NCBI GenBank assembly: GCA_001464155.1
Contig: LNEN01000299.1
Coordinates: 1-35,517, forward strand
Length of the DNA: 35,517 nucleotides
From: Cytophagales bacterium Ga0077538
GTDB taxonomy: Bacteria > Bacteroidota > Bacteroidia > Cytophagales > Cyclobacteriaceae
Direction: 5' to 3'
Both the position numbers and the translations under genes were made by a program. Below the pieces are notes generated by a model that made no database searches, was not told the origin of the DNA, and saw only the letters and a list, made by a program, of their open reading frames with translations. This document shows, piece after piece, positions 24,941 through 33,008 of this stretch (positions within the stretch are counted from its first letter, which is position 1; every line of letters starts with the position of its first letter).

Positions 24941-27652
24941 TTAGTGCGCTTCCAACCAATTCTCCCCCACACCCGCTTCTACATCCATCGGCACTTCTAG
25001 TTGGATGGCGTGTTTCATCAGGCGCACCACGTTTTCCTTTACAAAATCTTTTTCTTCTTTGTGAAGATCAAACACCAATTCATCGTGCACCTGCATGATC
25101 ATGCGTGATTGTACCTTTTCCTTTTTCATCCATTGCTGAATGTTCACCATCGCCACTTTAATAATGTCGGCAGCGCTTCCCTGAATAGGAGCATTGATCG
25201 CATTCCGCTCCGCAAAACCACGCGTGGTTACGTTGCGTGAATTAATATCGCGGAGGTAGCGTCTGCGGCCTAAGATGGTTTCTACGTATTCTTTTTCGCG
25301 AGCCTTGTTAATGGAGTCATCCATGTAGCGCTTAATACCCGGAAATTCTTTGAAATAGGACTCAATAATTTCAGCGGCTTCGGTTCGGGAGATGCCCAGG
25401 TTTTGCGAGAGACCAAAAGCCGTACTTCCGTATAAAATACCAAAGTTCACTTCCTTCGCTTTGCGTCTCATGTCGGGTGTTACTTTTTCTAACTCAACAC
25501 CAAAAACTTTGGCAGCCGTAGTGGCGTGAATGTCGCGTTTGTTTTTAAAAGCCTCAATCATGGTTTCGTCCATGGCGAAGGAAGCAGCAATGCGCAATTC
25601 TATTTGCGAATAATCGGCAGACATGAAAAGAAAATTACTGTCGCGCGCGACAAAGGCTTTCCGAATGGCACGACCTTTTTCAGTACGAATGGGAATGTTC
25701 TGCAAATTAGGATTGTTAGAACTTAAACGGCCCGTAGCAGCTACGGCTTGTCGGTAGTCGGTGTGAATTCTTCCATCGCGTGGAGAAATCAGTTTGGGGA
25801 GTGCATCCACATAAGTAGATCTCAATTTTTCGTATTCACGGTAGTCGAGAATTTTTTTAGCGATGGGATGTTCATCTGCTAAGGTTGCCAATACTTCTTC
25901 ACCAGTAGCGTACTGTCCTGTTTTAGTTTTCTTCGCTTTGTCAAGAAGTTTTAGTTTGTCGAAGAGAATTTCTCCCAATTGTTTGGGGGAACCAATATTA
26001 AATTCAACACCTGCCAGTGTGTAAATTTCTTGTTGTACTTTTTCAGATTCTTTGCGCAGTTCTTCTGACATTTTTGAAAGAACTCCTGTATCTACCTTTA
26101 CGCCTTCGTACTCCATATCGGCCAGTACGCTCAGCAGGGGCATCTCCACTTCGCTCATTAAACGAGAATGTCCACGCTTTTCTAAGTCGCCTTGTAACTT
26201 CTTCTTCAATTGTAAACTGAGATCTACCCGCTCGCAAAGACGTTCAGGCAAAGGTTGAACATCATCCATTGGTTCGTAGTGTAGATGTTGATTGCTCAGC
26301 AAAGCAAGATCATGAGAAATTTCTGGCTCAATCAAATAGTGCGCAATCATTGGATCAAACAATTTTCCTTCTACAGAAAGTGAATATTCCTTTAGCAAAA
26401 GCAAGGAATACTTTAGGTTGTATCCAATTTTAAGACTCGTCTTATTGCTTAGAGCATCAGAGAATAATGGCAAAAGAGTTGATTCTGACGAACTACTAAG
26501 GGCAAGGAAGTGAGCTTCACCAGAGGTATAGGCGAAGGCAATTCCACGACTGTGATTTTTTTCATCGTTTACGAGTTCGAAGGCAAACTCTTTTTGGCTA
26601 TTGAGTTTGTCAGCTAAGTTGCGGCATTCATCTTCGCGCGTGAGTTGCTTGTAACTAACTGTGGAAGCATCGTAACTTTTTCTGCCTCCAGCCTCCGCAC
26701 TCTCTTTTGCGGTTTCCTCACTTGTTCCAAACATCGAAAGTTGTGATTGCTCAGGAACTTTAATGGTGGTTGTTGAACCTCCGGTGAAAATGCGCGTGGC
26801 CAGCGTTTTAAATTCTAAATGATCGAAGAGCGGTTTTAACTTTTCCGTATCAGGTCCTGTGTAAACAAGATCTTCTTCATTGAAATCCACGGGTACATCG
26901 GTAATGATGGTGGCTAGTTTCTTGGAAAGGATGGCTTGCTCTCCGTATTGTTCAACAAGTTCTTTTTTCTTGCCTTTTAATTCAGCTGAATGGGCAATGA
27001 TATTTTCAATCGTACCATATTTCTTGATCAGCTCTGCAGCTGTTTTAGGTCCGAAGCCGGGTATGCCGGGTATATTATCTACACTATCACCTTGCAGACC
27101 AAGAATCTCAATGACTTGGGAAACATTACTAATGTCCCAACGCTCGCAGATCTCCTTCTCGCCCATAATGTCCACTGCATTGCCAAGAAAGGCCGGCTTG
27201 TAGAGAAATATGTTTTTGTCGACCAATTGGCCGTAATCTTTATCAGGCGTCATCATAAAGACTTCAAAGCCCGCTGCAGCGGCTCTTTTGGCCACGGTGC
27301 CAATCACGTCATCCGCTTCGTAGCCATCCATTTCTAAAATCGGAATATTAAAGCCGCGAATAATTTCTTTTACTAAAGGCACTCCCGAACGAATATCTTC
27401 TGGTGTTTCCTGACGGTTTGCTTTGTACTCTGTAAAAATTTCATCGCGAAAGGTGGCCGCTGGCGTATCGAAGGCAATGCCAATGTGTGTGGGCTTTTGC
27501 TTTTGAAGCACTTCCACCAAGGTGTTGGTAAAACCAAAAGGCACTGAAGTGTTCATGCCTTTTGAATTGATCCGGGGCGTTTTTACAAAAGCAAAGTGCG
27601 CGCGGTAAATGAGCGCATAGGCATCGAGAAGGAAGAGTTTTTTTTCGCTCAT
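24941..27652 (-). CDS. polA: DNA polymerase I, with degenerate proofreading domain
   Basis: This 903-residue repair and replication polymerase has three parts. The N-terminal 5' nuclease (about 1-290) keeps LLDAYALIYRAHFAF, DGYEADDVIGT, TPDKDYGQLV and GDSVDNIPGIPGFGPKTA. The middle 3'-5' exonuclease fold (about 335-480) has lost its catalytic motifs: the usual DxE reads ELV (359-361), the NLKYD Asp is Ser (NLKYS, 412-416), and the third-motif Asp appears to be Ala in HDLALL. The polymerase domain is intact, with motif A DYSQIELR (680-687), motif B RRKAKEVNFGILYG (729-742) and motif C QVHDELV (854-860). It should polymerise and remove primers but not proofread. The gene is divergent from the UbiA-like gene. 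Confidence 0.95.
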   Translation of the reverse strand: MSEKKLFLLDAYALIYRAHFAFVKTPRINSKGMNTSVPFGFTNTLVEVLQKQKPTHIGIAFDTPAATFRDEIFTEYKANRQETPEDIRSGVPLVKEIIRGFNIPILEMDGYEADDVIGTVAKRAAAAGFEVFMMTPDKDYGQLVDKNIFLYKPAFLGNAVDIMGEKEICERWDISNVSQVIEILGLQGDSVDNIPGIPGFGPKTAAELIKKYGTIENIIAHSAELKGKKKELVEQYGEQAILSKKLATIITDVPVDFNEEDLVYTGPDTEKLKPLFDHLEFKTLATRIFTGGSTTTIKVPEQSQLSMFGTSEETAKESAEAGGRKSYDASTVSYKQLTREDECRNLADKLNSQKEFAFELVNDEKNHSRGIAFAYTSGEAHFLALSSSSESTLLPLFSDALSNKTSLKIGYNLKYSLLLLKEYSLSVEGKLFDPMIAHYLIEPEISHDLALLSNQHLHYEPMDDVQPLPERLCERVDLSLQLKKKLQGDLEKRGHSRLMSEVEMPLLSVLADMEYEGVKVDTGVLSKMSEELRKESEKVQQEIYTLAGVEFNIGSPKQLGEILFDKLKLLDKAKKTKTGQYATGEEVLATLADEHPIAKKILDYREYEKLRSTYVDALPKLISPRDGRIHTDYRQAVAATGRLSSNNPNLQNIPIRTEKGRAIRKAFVARDSNFLFMSADYSQIELRIAASFAMDETMIEAFKNKRDIHATTAAKVFGVELEKVTPDMRRKAKEVNFGILYGSTAFGLSQNLGISRTEAAEIIESYFKEFPGIKRYMDDSINKAREKEYVETILGRRRYLRDINSRNVTTRGFAERNAINAPIQGSAADIIKVAMVNIQQWMKKEKVQSRMIMQVHDELVFDLHKEEKDFVKENVVRLMKHAIQLEVPMDVEAGVGENWLEAH

Positions 27653-27722
27653 GGTACGAAGGGGAATGAATCAGAAATTTATCACAATAATTCGGCAATA
27701 GGAATTAGGTCTTTTCCTAGTT

Positions 27723-27730
27723 TATCTTCG
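27723..27730 (+). promoter_or_regulatory. Possible -7 element of the UbiA-like gene
   Basis: TATCTTCG matches TAnnTTTG at all but one position and ends 7 nt before the ATG at 27738, so the mRNA would have almost no leader. Confidence 0.35.
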
Positions 27731-27737
27731 CCTTATC

Positions 27738-28538
27738 ATGCTGGCAAATTTTTACCGAAGGCTCAATATTTTAAGCATTGATGTGGCGCTGGGTGCCATG
27801 TCTGGCGCTTTGTTCTTCGCTAAACTATTGCAGGTTCAGGTGTTACTCTATGGAGTGGTTTGCCTGGGTCTCACCGTATGGATCATTTATACAGTTGATC
27901 ACTTATTGGATGCCAGTAGAATAGGCAAGGAAGCTTCAACAGCAAGGCATCGTTTTCATCAGCAACACTTTAACAGTTTAGTAAAAGGAGTGTTAATAGC
28001 CATCCTGATCAATATCGTGCTGACTTTCTTCATGCGCGAACAAGTATTGTTGGGGGGTGCATTTTTGTCAGTGGGTGTGGTCTTGTACCTCCTGATCAAT
28101 CGCTACTTAAAAATTCTGAAGGAGTTACTTATTAGTGTGCTGTACACGTGCGGCATTCTGATGCCGTCTATTGCGGTTACGAATTTTTCGTGGATTGAAA
28201 TCCCCTGGATAGTTGTCTTTCAATTTATACTGGTTGCTTTTCTGAATCTTCTTGTTTTTTCCTGGTATGATTGGGAAAACGACATTCGGGATGGCACCAC
28301 TTCGTTTGCCACTAAATTGGGAATGAAAACCACCCGCACCTGTATACTTGTGCTCTTTGCTTGCGTAGTAGCAGGATTATTCTTCTCTACCCTACCATCC
28401 GCCTCTCTTCTCTTGGTAGTAATGGCGCTCCTTCAGGTGTTAATTTTCTTTAATAAGAAACACCTACTTCACAACGATCGCTTTCGAATAGCTGGAGAAG
28501 CCGTGTTTATACTGCCACTGTTCTATCTTCTTTTCTAG
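27738..28538 (+). CDS. UbiA-like membrane prenyltransferase
   Basis: The 266-residue protein is nearly all membrane helix (about eight segments). Two Asp-rich loops fit the UbiA superfamily, which transfers prenyl groups using Mg-bound pyrophosphate: YTVDHLLDASRI (Asp54 and Asp58) and WYDWENDIRDG (Asp178, 182, 185). The usual first motif NDxxDxxxD is here in a weaker form, VDHLLDA, so the substrate is uncertain: quinone, carotenoid, haem or something else. Its 3' end overlaps the convergent DNA-binding regulator gene by 32 nt (28507-28538). Confidence 0.7.
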   Translation: MLANFYRRLNILSIDVALGAMSGALFFAKLLQVQVLLYGVVCLGLTVWIIYTVDHLLDASRIGKEASTARHRFHQQHFNSLVKGVLIAILINIVLTFFMREQVLLGGAFLSVGVVLYLLINRYLKILKELLISVLYTCGILMPSIAVTNFSWIEIPWIVVFQFILVAFLNLLVFSWYDWENDIRDGTTSFATKLGMKTTRTCILVLFACVVAGLFFSTLPSASLLLVVMALLQVLIFFNKKHLLHNDRFRIAGEAVFILPLFYLLF

Positions 28539-28908
28539 GTTCTCCTTTTTCTATTTGGTGAACCAATTCAGCCCGCTCTTCCATCAGCACAATAATTTTC
28601 TTCAGATAATCAATCTCTTTTTTAGAAAGCATAAGCTCTTCTTCCAGTTTTTGGATGCGTAAATCCTGAAGGGAATCCTGGTCGTCTGTAGGACAATAGT
28701 ATTGGAAAAAATTATGGTCCAGTACATGCGATATTTTACTCAGCAGTCCCGTGTCTAGTTCATGCTTCTTAAAAATGCGGTAAACATTTTGGCGTACGGT
28801 GCCTAGTTGGTCGGCAAAATCTGAAAGTTTCAGGTCTTTTTGCTCAAAAACCTGCTGCACTTTCTCGCCAATATGGACTTGTGCTATTTGATTCTTAGGG
28901 TCAGACAT
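28507..28908 (-). CDS. Helix-turn-helix (XRE-like) DNA-binding protein with coiled-coil tail
   Basis: This 133-residue protein has an N-terminal helix-turn-helix of XRE type (about 12-65: KVQQVFEQKDLKLSDFADQL, then GTVRQNVYRIFKKHELDTGLLSKIS). A coiled coil follows (about 82-118, with EELMLSKKEIDYLKKIIVLMEE) that probably dimerises it. A TACATTTG -7 element ends 5 nt before its ATG. It is divergent from the PAS kinase gene, and the 103-bp gap between them holds a palindrome, so it may control itself and the kinase (inference). Its 3' end overlaps the UbiA-like gene by 32 nt. Confidence 0.8.
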   Translation of the reverse strand: MSDPKNQIAQVHIGEKVQQVFEQKDLKLSDFADQLGTVRQNVYRIFKKHELDTGLLSKISHVLDHNFFQYYCPTDDQDSLQDLRIQKLEEELMLSKKEIDYLKKIIVLMEERAELVHQIEKGEPRKEDRTVAV

Positions 28909-28913
28909 AGGGT

Positions 28914-28947
28914 CAAATGTATAAAACGTAAAGTAAAAGGTTACAAA
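28914..28947 (-). promoter_or_regulatory. Promoter of the XRE-like gene
   Basis: On the minus strand TTTG (28944-28947), 22 nt, then TACATTTG (28914-28921) matches TTTG-N17-23-TAnnTTTG. The -7 element ends 5 nt before the ATG at 28908, predicting a leaderless mRNA. Confidence 0.65.
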
Positions 28948-28969
28948 TATTCATAAAAATTTAAAAAAG

Positions 28970-28988
28970 TGTAAACATTATATTTACA
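28970..28988. promoter_or_regulatory. Palindrome, candidate operator
   Basis: TGTAAA-CATTATA-TTTACA is a perfect inverted repeat in the divergent gap between the XRE-like gene and the PAS kinase gene. A wider GTGTAA...TTACAC pair overlaps it. The size suits a dimeric helix-turn-helix protein; binding is untested. Confidence 0.45.
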
Positions 28989-29011
28989 ATTTCGTTACAC
29001 ACCCCATTCCC

Positions 29012-30457
29012 ATGAGTCTATCCGAGGCGGAAAAGAGCAGAAAGAGCAGTTCCATGTATAATACCTTAACAAAAGAAATCCCCAGCTTTTCAAGTGAACG
29101 AGACACCTCCCTTTTCAACATTTTGAGAGGTTTTGAGGAGTTTGTTCTGAATAGCGATGGGATTATCATAAGCAGTAACCTGGAAGCCGTAAACGTGACA
29201 GGTTATGAAGAATGGGAAGTGATCGGGAATCACCTGTCCATTTTCTATCCACCAGAAGATAGCCCATTCATAAAAGCAGCGGCAGATTTAAAAGTAGCGG
29301 TTGAAAAGGGGCAGGTAATTGTTCATGACTGGCGTGTTAAGAAACGCAACACCAAGTTTTGGGCGAAGATGAAGATCACCACACTTTTTAACCAGGCTAG
29401 GCAAGCCACCGGTTACAAAGTTGTATTGAAGGACACCACACACAAGGCGCTTTACAACCACCGAGTAAAACGCATTAAAGACGAATACCTTAATTTATTC
29501 AACAATTCGTACACAGGAATTTTCAAATTCAGGATAAAAGATTTTCAGGTGCTTTTATTGAATGAAAAGGCAACGGAAATTATTGGCCAGGAAGAATACA
29601 ATGAGTTAACGTTTCGCCAACTCTTCCACCACGAACAAGTGTTTGATGCATTTATTCAACGCTTGAATGATCACAAGAAAGTAGAAGGTTTCGAATTTCA
29701 AATTAATAAGACAGGCCGCGAGGAACGTTGGGCGAGTGTAAGTTGTCGCTATTTTCATGAACACGGTTTTGTGGAAGGCATTCTCATCGATGTTACAGAC
29801 AGCAAGAAGCAAATGATGGAGTTGCAGCGCCTCAACCACGAACTCGATCAGTTCATCTATCACGCTTCACACGATTTACGTTCTCCACTCACCACCATTT
29901 TAGGGTTGGTGAATTTAATTTCATTGGATGAACCTACTCCTCTCATTGCAAAAGATCTGGTGTCCATCACCTACAATAACAAAACACACCTGCAGCCAGA
30001 AACGATTGATTTTGATGTGGAGATCCGCTCTATTTTAAAAGAGTTTCATCATCAGTTCGACCATGTGCAGGCCTTTCTTACCATTGAAGGTCAGCATGAA
30101 TTTGCTACGGATTCCGTACGCTTTAGAACCATTGTGCGCAACCTCATTTCAAATGCACTGAAGTACCACAACCCACACATTGACACACCCTTTTTAAAGA
30201 TTCTTATTCAGAATAATGGAGATCATGCTGTCATCTCAGTGGCAGATAATGGGATTGGAATTGAGGATGCACATCTCTATAAAATTTTTGGTATGTTTTT
30301 CCGGGCCACCGAAAGGTCGAAGGGCACTGGTTTAGGGTTGTACATCGTAAAATCGATGGTAGATAAATTGGGTGGACAGATTCAAGTAACATCGAGACAT
30401 GAAGAGGGCACCACCTTTTCAGTAGAATTGCCCCGCCTGCTTTTTTCTGATAATTGA
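29012..30457 (+). CDS. PAS-domain sensor histidine kinase with a shortened dimerisation helix
   Basis: This soluble 481-residue kinase has no membrane helix. PAS domain 1 spans about 36-145, PAS domain 2 about 155-265, and then comes the phospho-acceptor motif HASHDLRSPLTT (His287). The ATPase domain has N box RNLISNALKYH, DNGIGIED and GTGLGLYIVK. After LISLDEPTPLIA (to residue 313) the chain jumps to KDLVSITYNNKTHLQPE. Aligned with the Reg_prop kinase at 8018, about 16 residues of the second dimerisation helix (the YLSLIEKSIHKLDGFI part) are missing, in frame. That should weaken dimerisation or autophosphorylation. It sits between the XRE-like gene and two small paralogues, with no response regulator adjacent. 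Confidence 0.88.
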   Translation: MSLSEAEKSRKSSSMYNTLTKEIPSFSSERDTSLFNILRGFEEFVLNSDGIIISSNLEAVNVTGYEEWEVIGNHLSIFYPPEDSPFIKAAADLKVAVEKGQVIVHDWRVKKRNTKFWAKMKITTLFNQARQATGYKVVLKDTTHKALYNHRVKRIKDEYLNLFNNSYTGIFKFRIKDFQVLLLNEKATEIIGQEEYNELTFRQLFHHEQVFDAFIQRLNDHKKVEGFEFQINKTGREERWASVSCRYFHEHGFVEGILIDVTDSKKQMMELQRLNHELDQFIYHASHDLRSPLTTILGLVNLISLDEPTPLIAKDLVSITYNNKTHLQPETIDFDVEIRSILKEFHHQFDHVQAFLTIEGQHEFATDSVRFRTIVRNLISNALKYHNPHIDTPFLKILIQNNGDHAVISVADNGIGIEDAHLYKIFGMFFRATERSKGTGLGLYIVKSMVDKLGGQIQVTSRHEEGTTFSVELPRLLFSDN

Positions 30458-30492
30458 GTTGAGTAGATTTTTGTTTCCCCAAAACGAAAAAG

Positions 30493-30936
30493 ATGAAGGT
30501 TGTTTTTGATGAAGATTTTGCCAAAATATGGAGTGATGGCTATTCTCCCATTGTTTTTGCTGTCGTGTATCACATGCCCGAGAGCAAGCGTTTCAAGAAA
30601 ATGTGTGAAGCGCATGCTGCATTGGTAAAGAGGCTCTCACATGAGTATAAAGGTGTTTATTCCATATTTAATATGGCCGAAGCGCAGCCAATTCCCCTGG
30701 AGGCACTTTTTTTATACCATAATGTGTATTTACCGCAACAATTTGAGAGTGGTTTACGATATAAGGCATACGTGAAACCCCGGAATCTTTTTTCACAGTT
30801 TTCACTCGAAGAAGTTGTAAACAATGTTGACCCCACTAAAATGGGGACTTTTGATTCTTTCGAGGAAGCCTTGCAGACTGTGAATAGAAAACGTTCCTCA
30901 TCCCTTTTGCTGCCGTATGGTCAAACTGTTTTATAA
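30493..30936 (+). CDS. Small alpha/beta protein, STAS/SpoIIAA-like fold (first paralogue)
   Basis: The 147-residue soluble protein is not assigned to a named family. Its pattern of strands and helices, with the turn SIFNMAEAQP after a central strand, a GLRYKAYVKP strand and a closing TFDSFEEALQTV helix, matches that of the next gene. This suggests a SpoIIAA/STAS-like fold that binds a partner protein. It starts 35 nt after the PAS kinase stop and overlaps the next gene by 20 nt, so the three are probably one operon. A role in signalling with the kinase is inference. Confidence 0.6.
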   Translation: MKVVFDEDFAKIWSDGYSPIVFAVVYHMPESKRFKKMCEAHAALVKRLSHEYKGVYSIFNMAEAQPIPLEALFLYHNVYLPQQFESGLRYKAYVKPRNLFSQFSLEEVVNNVDPTKMGTFDSFEEALQTVNRKRSSSLLLPYGQTVL

Positions 30937-31339
30937 GGACGAGTACGCTACCATCGAACTTGACGATGAGGTGCCCTGTGTAAAATTAACCCTTCAGGGG
31001 GTGCCCCGATTTAGTGAACACTACCAATTAGTGCAGGTAAAACGTCTTGAATTGATGCATCGGGAGATCGGCAATTTTGAAATTCTTCACATGCTCACTG
31101 ACAGTCGTGCGGCAGGCCCTGTTTTAAACGAAGACGTAGATTTCTTTAAGCTCAATATACTTCCAGAAATGGAGAGAGTGGGCATACGTTATTTAGCCGT
31201 GGTGATGCCCACTGGAAAATTAACCCGTATGACTGTTCAGGAAATGGTGGCAGATGCCAACACCACAGAAGTGAAAACTTTTGATGATATGCGACAAGCG
31301 CGCGCGTGGTTAAAAAGCAAAACAGCTGTGATGAACTAA
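30917..31339 (+). CDS. Small alpha/beta protein, STAS/SpoIIAA-like fold (second paralogue)
   Basis: The 140-residue protein has the same layout as the preceding one: the strand FEILHMLTDSRAAGP corresponds to YSIFNMAEAQP, GIRYLAVVMP to GLRYKAYVKP, and KTFDDMRQARAWL to GTFDSFEEALQTV. The two are diverged paralogues in tandem. LTDSRA resembles the segment near the phosphorylation site of STAS-like proteins. The ATG at 30917 lies inside the end of the upstream gene, implying translational coupling. A strong bidirectional terminator follows. Confidence 0.62.
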   Translation: MVKLFYKDEYATIELDDEVPCVKLTLQGVPRFSEHYQLVQVKRLELMHREIGNFEILHMLTDSRAAGPVLNEDVDFFKLNILPEMERVGIRYLAVVMPTGKLTRMTVQEMVADANTTEVKTFDDMRQARAWLKSKTAVMN

Positions 31340-31362
31340 CGCAAAACGAGAAGCATTGACCC

Positions 31363-31406
31363 TTAAAACAACAAGACCTGCCATCTGGCAGGTCTTGTTG
31401 TTTTAA
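31363..31406. terminator. Bidirectional terminator between the paralogue operon and guaB
   Basis: Two perfect 20-bp arms (31363-31382 and 31387-31406) around loop ATCT have a GACCTGCC/GGCAGGTC core flanked by A-rich and T-rich ends. It can stop transcription from both strands in this convergent gap. Confidence 0.9.
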
Positions 31407-31426
31407 AATCAAGTTAACTGAATCAA

Positions 31427-32899
31427 TTATTTTCTGCTGTAGTTCGGAGCTTCACGCGTGATGGTTACATCGTGTGGATGGCTTTCGGTAACACCGGCAG
31501 CGGTGATCTTCACGAACTTAGCTTGTTTCAGCTTCTCAATATTTTTGGCACCGCAGTAACCCATACCAGCTTTCAATCCACCTACCATTTGATATAAGAT
31601 CTCAGAGGCCATGCCCTTGTAGGCCACGCGGCCGGAGATTCCTTCGGGCACTAACTTCTTAATATCGTCTTCTACATCCTGGAAGTAACGATCCTTCGAT
31701 CCATCGTCCATGGCTTCGAGTGAGCCCATGCCCCGATAGGCTTTGAATTTTCTTCCTTCAAAAATGATCATCTCACCAGGCGCTTCTTCTGTGCCAGCCA
31801 GGAGAGAACCAATCATAATGCTGTTCGCACCTGCGGCAAGGGCTTTCACCAAGTCTCCGGAAAAACGAATTCCACCATCGGCAATCACGGGAACATCCGT
31901 TCCTTTTAATGCTTTGGCAGCTTCGTAAACAGCAGAGAGTTGTGGAAGACCGACACCTGCTACAATGCGGGTAGTGCAAATACTTCCTGGACCAACGCCT
32001 ACTTTTACAGCATCGGCTCCGGCTTTTACCAAGGCTTTTGCTGCTTCGCCTGTGGCAATGTTTCCTACAATCAAATCAAGCTCTGGGTATTTCTTTTTCA
32101 CGCGCTTGGCAGCATCCATCACACCTTTGGAGTGACCGTGGGCGGTGTCAATGCTGATAATATCTACGCTTGAATTTTTGAGGGCCTCAATTCTTTCCAA
32201 TACATCGGCTGTGGCACCAACTGCAGCACCGACACGCAAGCGACCGAATTGATCTTTACACGCATTGGGTTTGTTCTTCTTTTTCAGGATGTCCTTGTAG
32301 GTAACAAGTCCGGTGAGTTTACCTTTCTTATTCACTACTGGCAACTTCTCAATTTTGTATTGCTGTAGAATGACTTCTGCTTTTTCAAGGGTAATGCCTT
32401 CAGGCGCTGTGATCAGGTTTTCTTTTGTCATGATCTGCTCCACCGGAATGTTCATATCCTTTTGAAAACGCAGATCACGGTTCGTGATAATGCCCAGGAG
32501 CTTCCCATTTCCATCAATTACCGGAATACCACCAATTTTATACTCGCGCATAATTTTTTCAGCATCTCGTACCGTAGAGTTGATGAGGAGGGTAACAGGA
32601 TCGAGTATTAAACCACTTTGCGATCGCTTCACCTTTCGCACCTGGTCGGCTTGCGCCTCAATGCTCATGTTCTTGTGAATAAAGCCAAGTCCGCCTTCCA
32701 AGGCCATCGCAATGGCCATTTCAGCTTCTGTTACCGTATCCATGGCGGCTGAAACAATAGGAATGTTCAACTTGATGTTACGACTTAAGCGTGTGGTGGT
32801 ATCAGTTTCGCGGGGAAGTACCTCGGAGTAAGCCGGTACAAGAAGCACGTCATCGTAGGTGAGGGCTTCAAAAAGAAATTTGGTGCTGTCTAGCGCCAT
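31427..32899 (-). CDS. guaB: Inosine-5'-monophosphate dehydrogenase
   Basis: This 490-residue enzyme oxidises IMP to XMP with NAD+, the committed step of GMP synthesis. The TIM barrel begins with [19 protein letters not shown]. Two CBS domains are inserted at about 97-208. The catalytic Cys308 lies in [13 protein letters not shown]. The flap region has [10 protein letters not shown] and SKDRYFQ (about 400-420), and [10 protein letters not shown] is near the end. Length is as usual. The gene is followed by the shared terminator at 31363-31406 and preceded by a well-formed promoter. Confidence 0.97.
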   Translation of the reverse strand: MALDSTKFLFEALTYDDVLLVPAYSEVLPRETDTTTRLSRNIKLNIPIVSAAMDTVTEAEMAIAMALEGGLGFIHKNMSIEAQADQVRKVKRSQSGLILDPVTLLINSTVRDAEKIMREYKIGGIPVIDGNGKLLGIITNRDLRFQKDMNIPVEQIMTKENLITAPEGITLEKAEVILQQYKIEKLPVVNKKGKLTGLVTYKDILKKKNKPNACKDQFGRLRVGAAVGATADVLERIEALKNSSVDIISIDTAHGHSKGVMDAAKRVKKKYPELDLIVGNIATGEAAKALVKAGADAVKVGVGPGSICTTRIVAGVGLPQLSAVYEAAKALKGTDVPVIADGGIRFSGDLVKALAAGANSIMIGSLLAGTEEAPGEMIIFEGRKFKAYRGMGSLEAMDDGSKDRYFQDVEDDIKKLVPEGISGRVAYKGMASEILYQMVGGLKAGMGYCGAKNIEKLKQAKFVKITAAGVTESHPHDVTITREAPNYSRK

Positions 32900-32931
32900 A
32901 GCAAATAATTTACGTGTTGTTATTTGCAGGG

Positions 32932-32962
32932 CAAAAGTAGTCTTAATTAATCAATTCCCCAA
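32932..32962 (-). promoter_or_regulatory. Promoter of guaB
   Basis: On the minus strand TTG (32960-32962), 20 nt, then TACTTTTG (32932-32939) fits the Bacteroidota consensus. Transcription near 32925 would leave a leader of about 25 nt before the ATG at 32899. I see no riboswitch-like fold in it. Confidence 0.65.
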
Positions 32963-33008
32963 TGCAACATTGAATCAATGCTTATTTTTACCTGTCTAAT
33001 TATATAAT

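Noticed and set aside
24941-27700. Plus-strand ORFs inside polA, and similar antisense ORFs inside clpC, mutS and guaB
   Set aside because: They are shadows of well-supported genes and show no family features.
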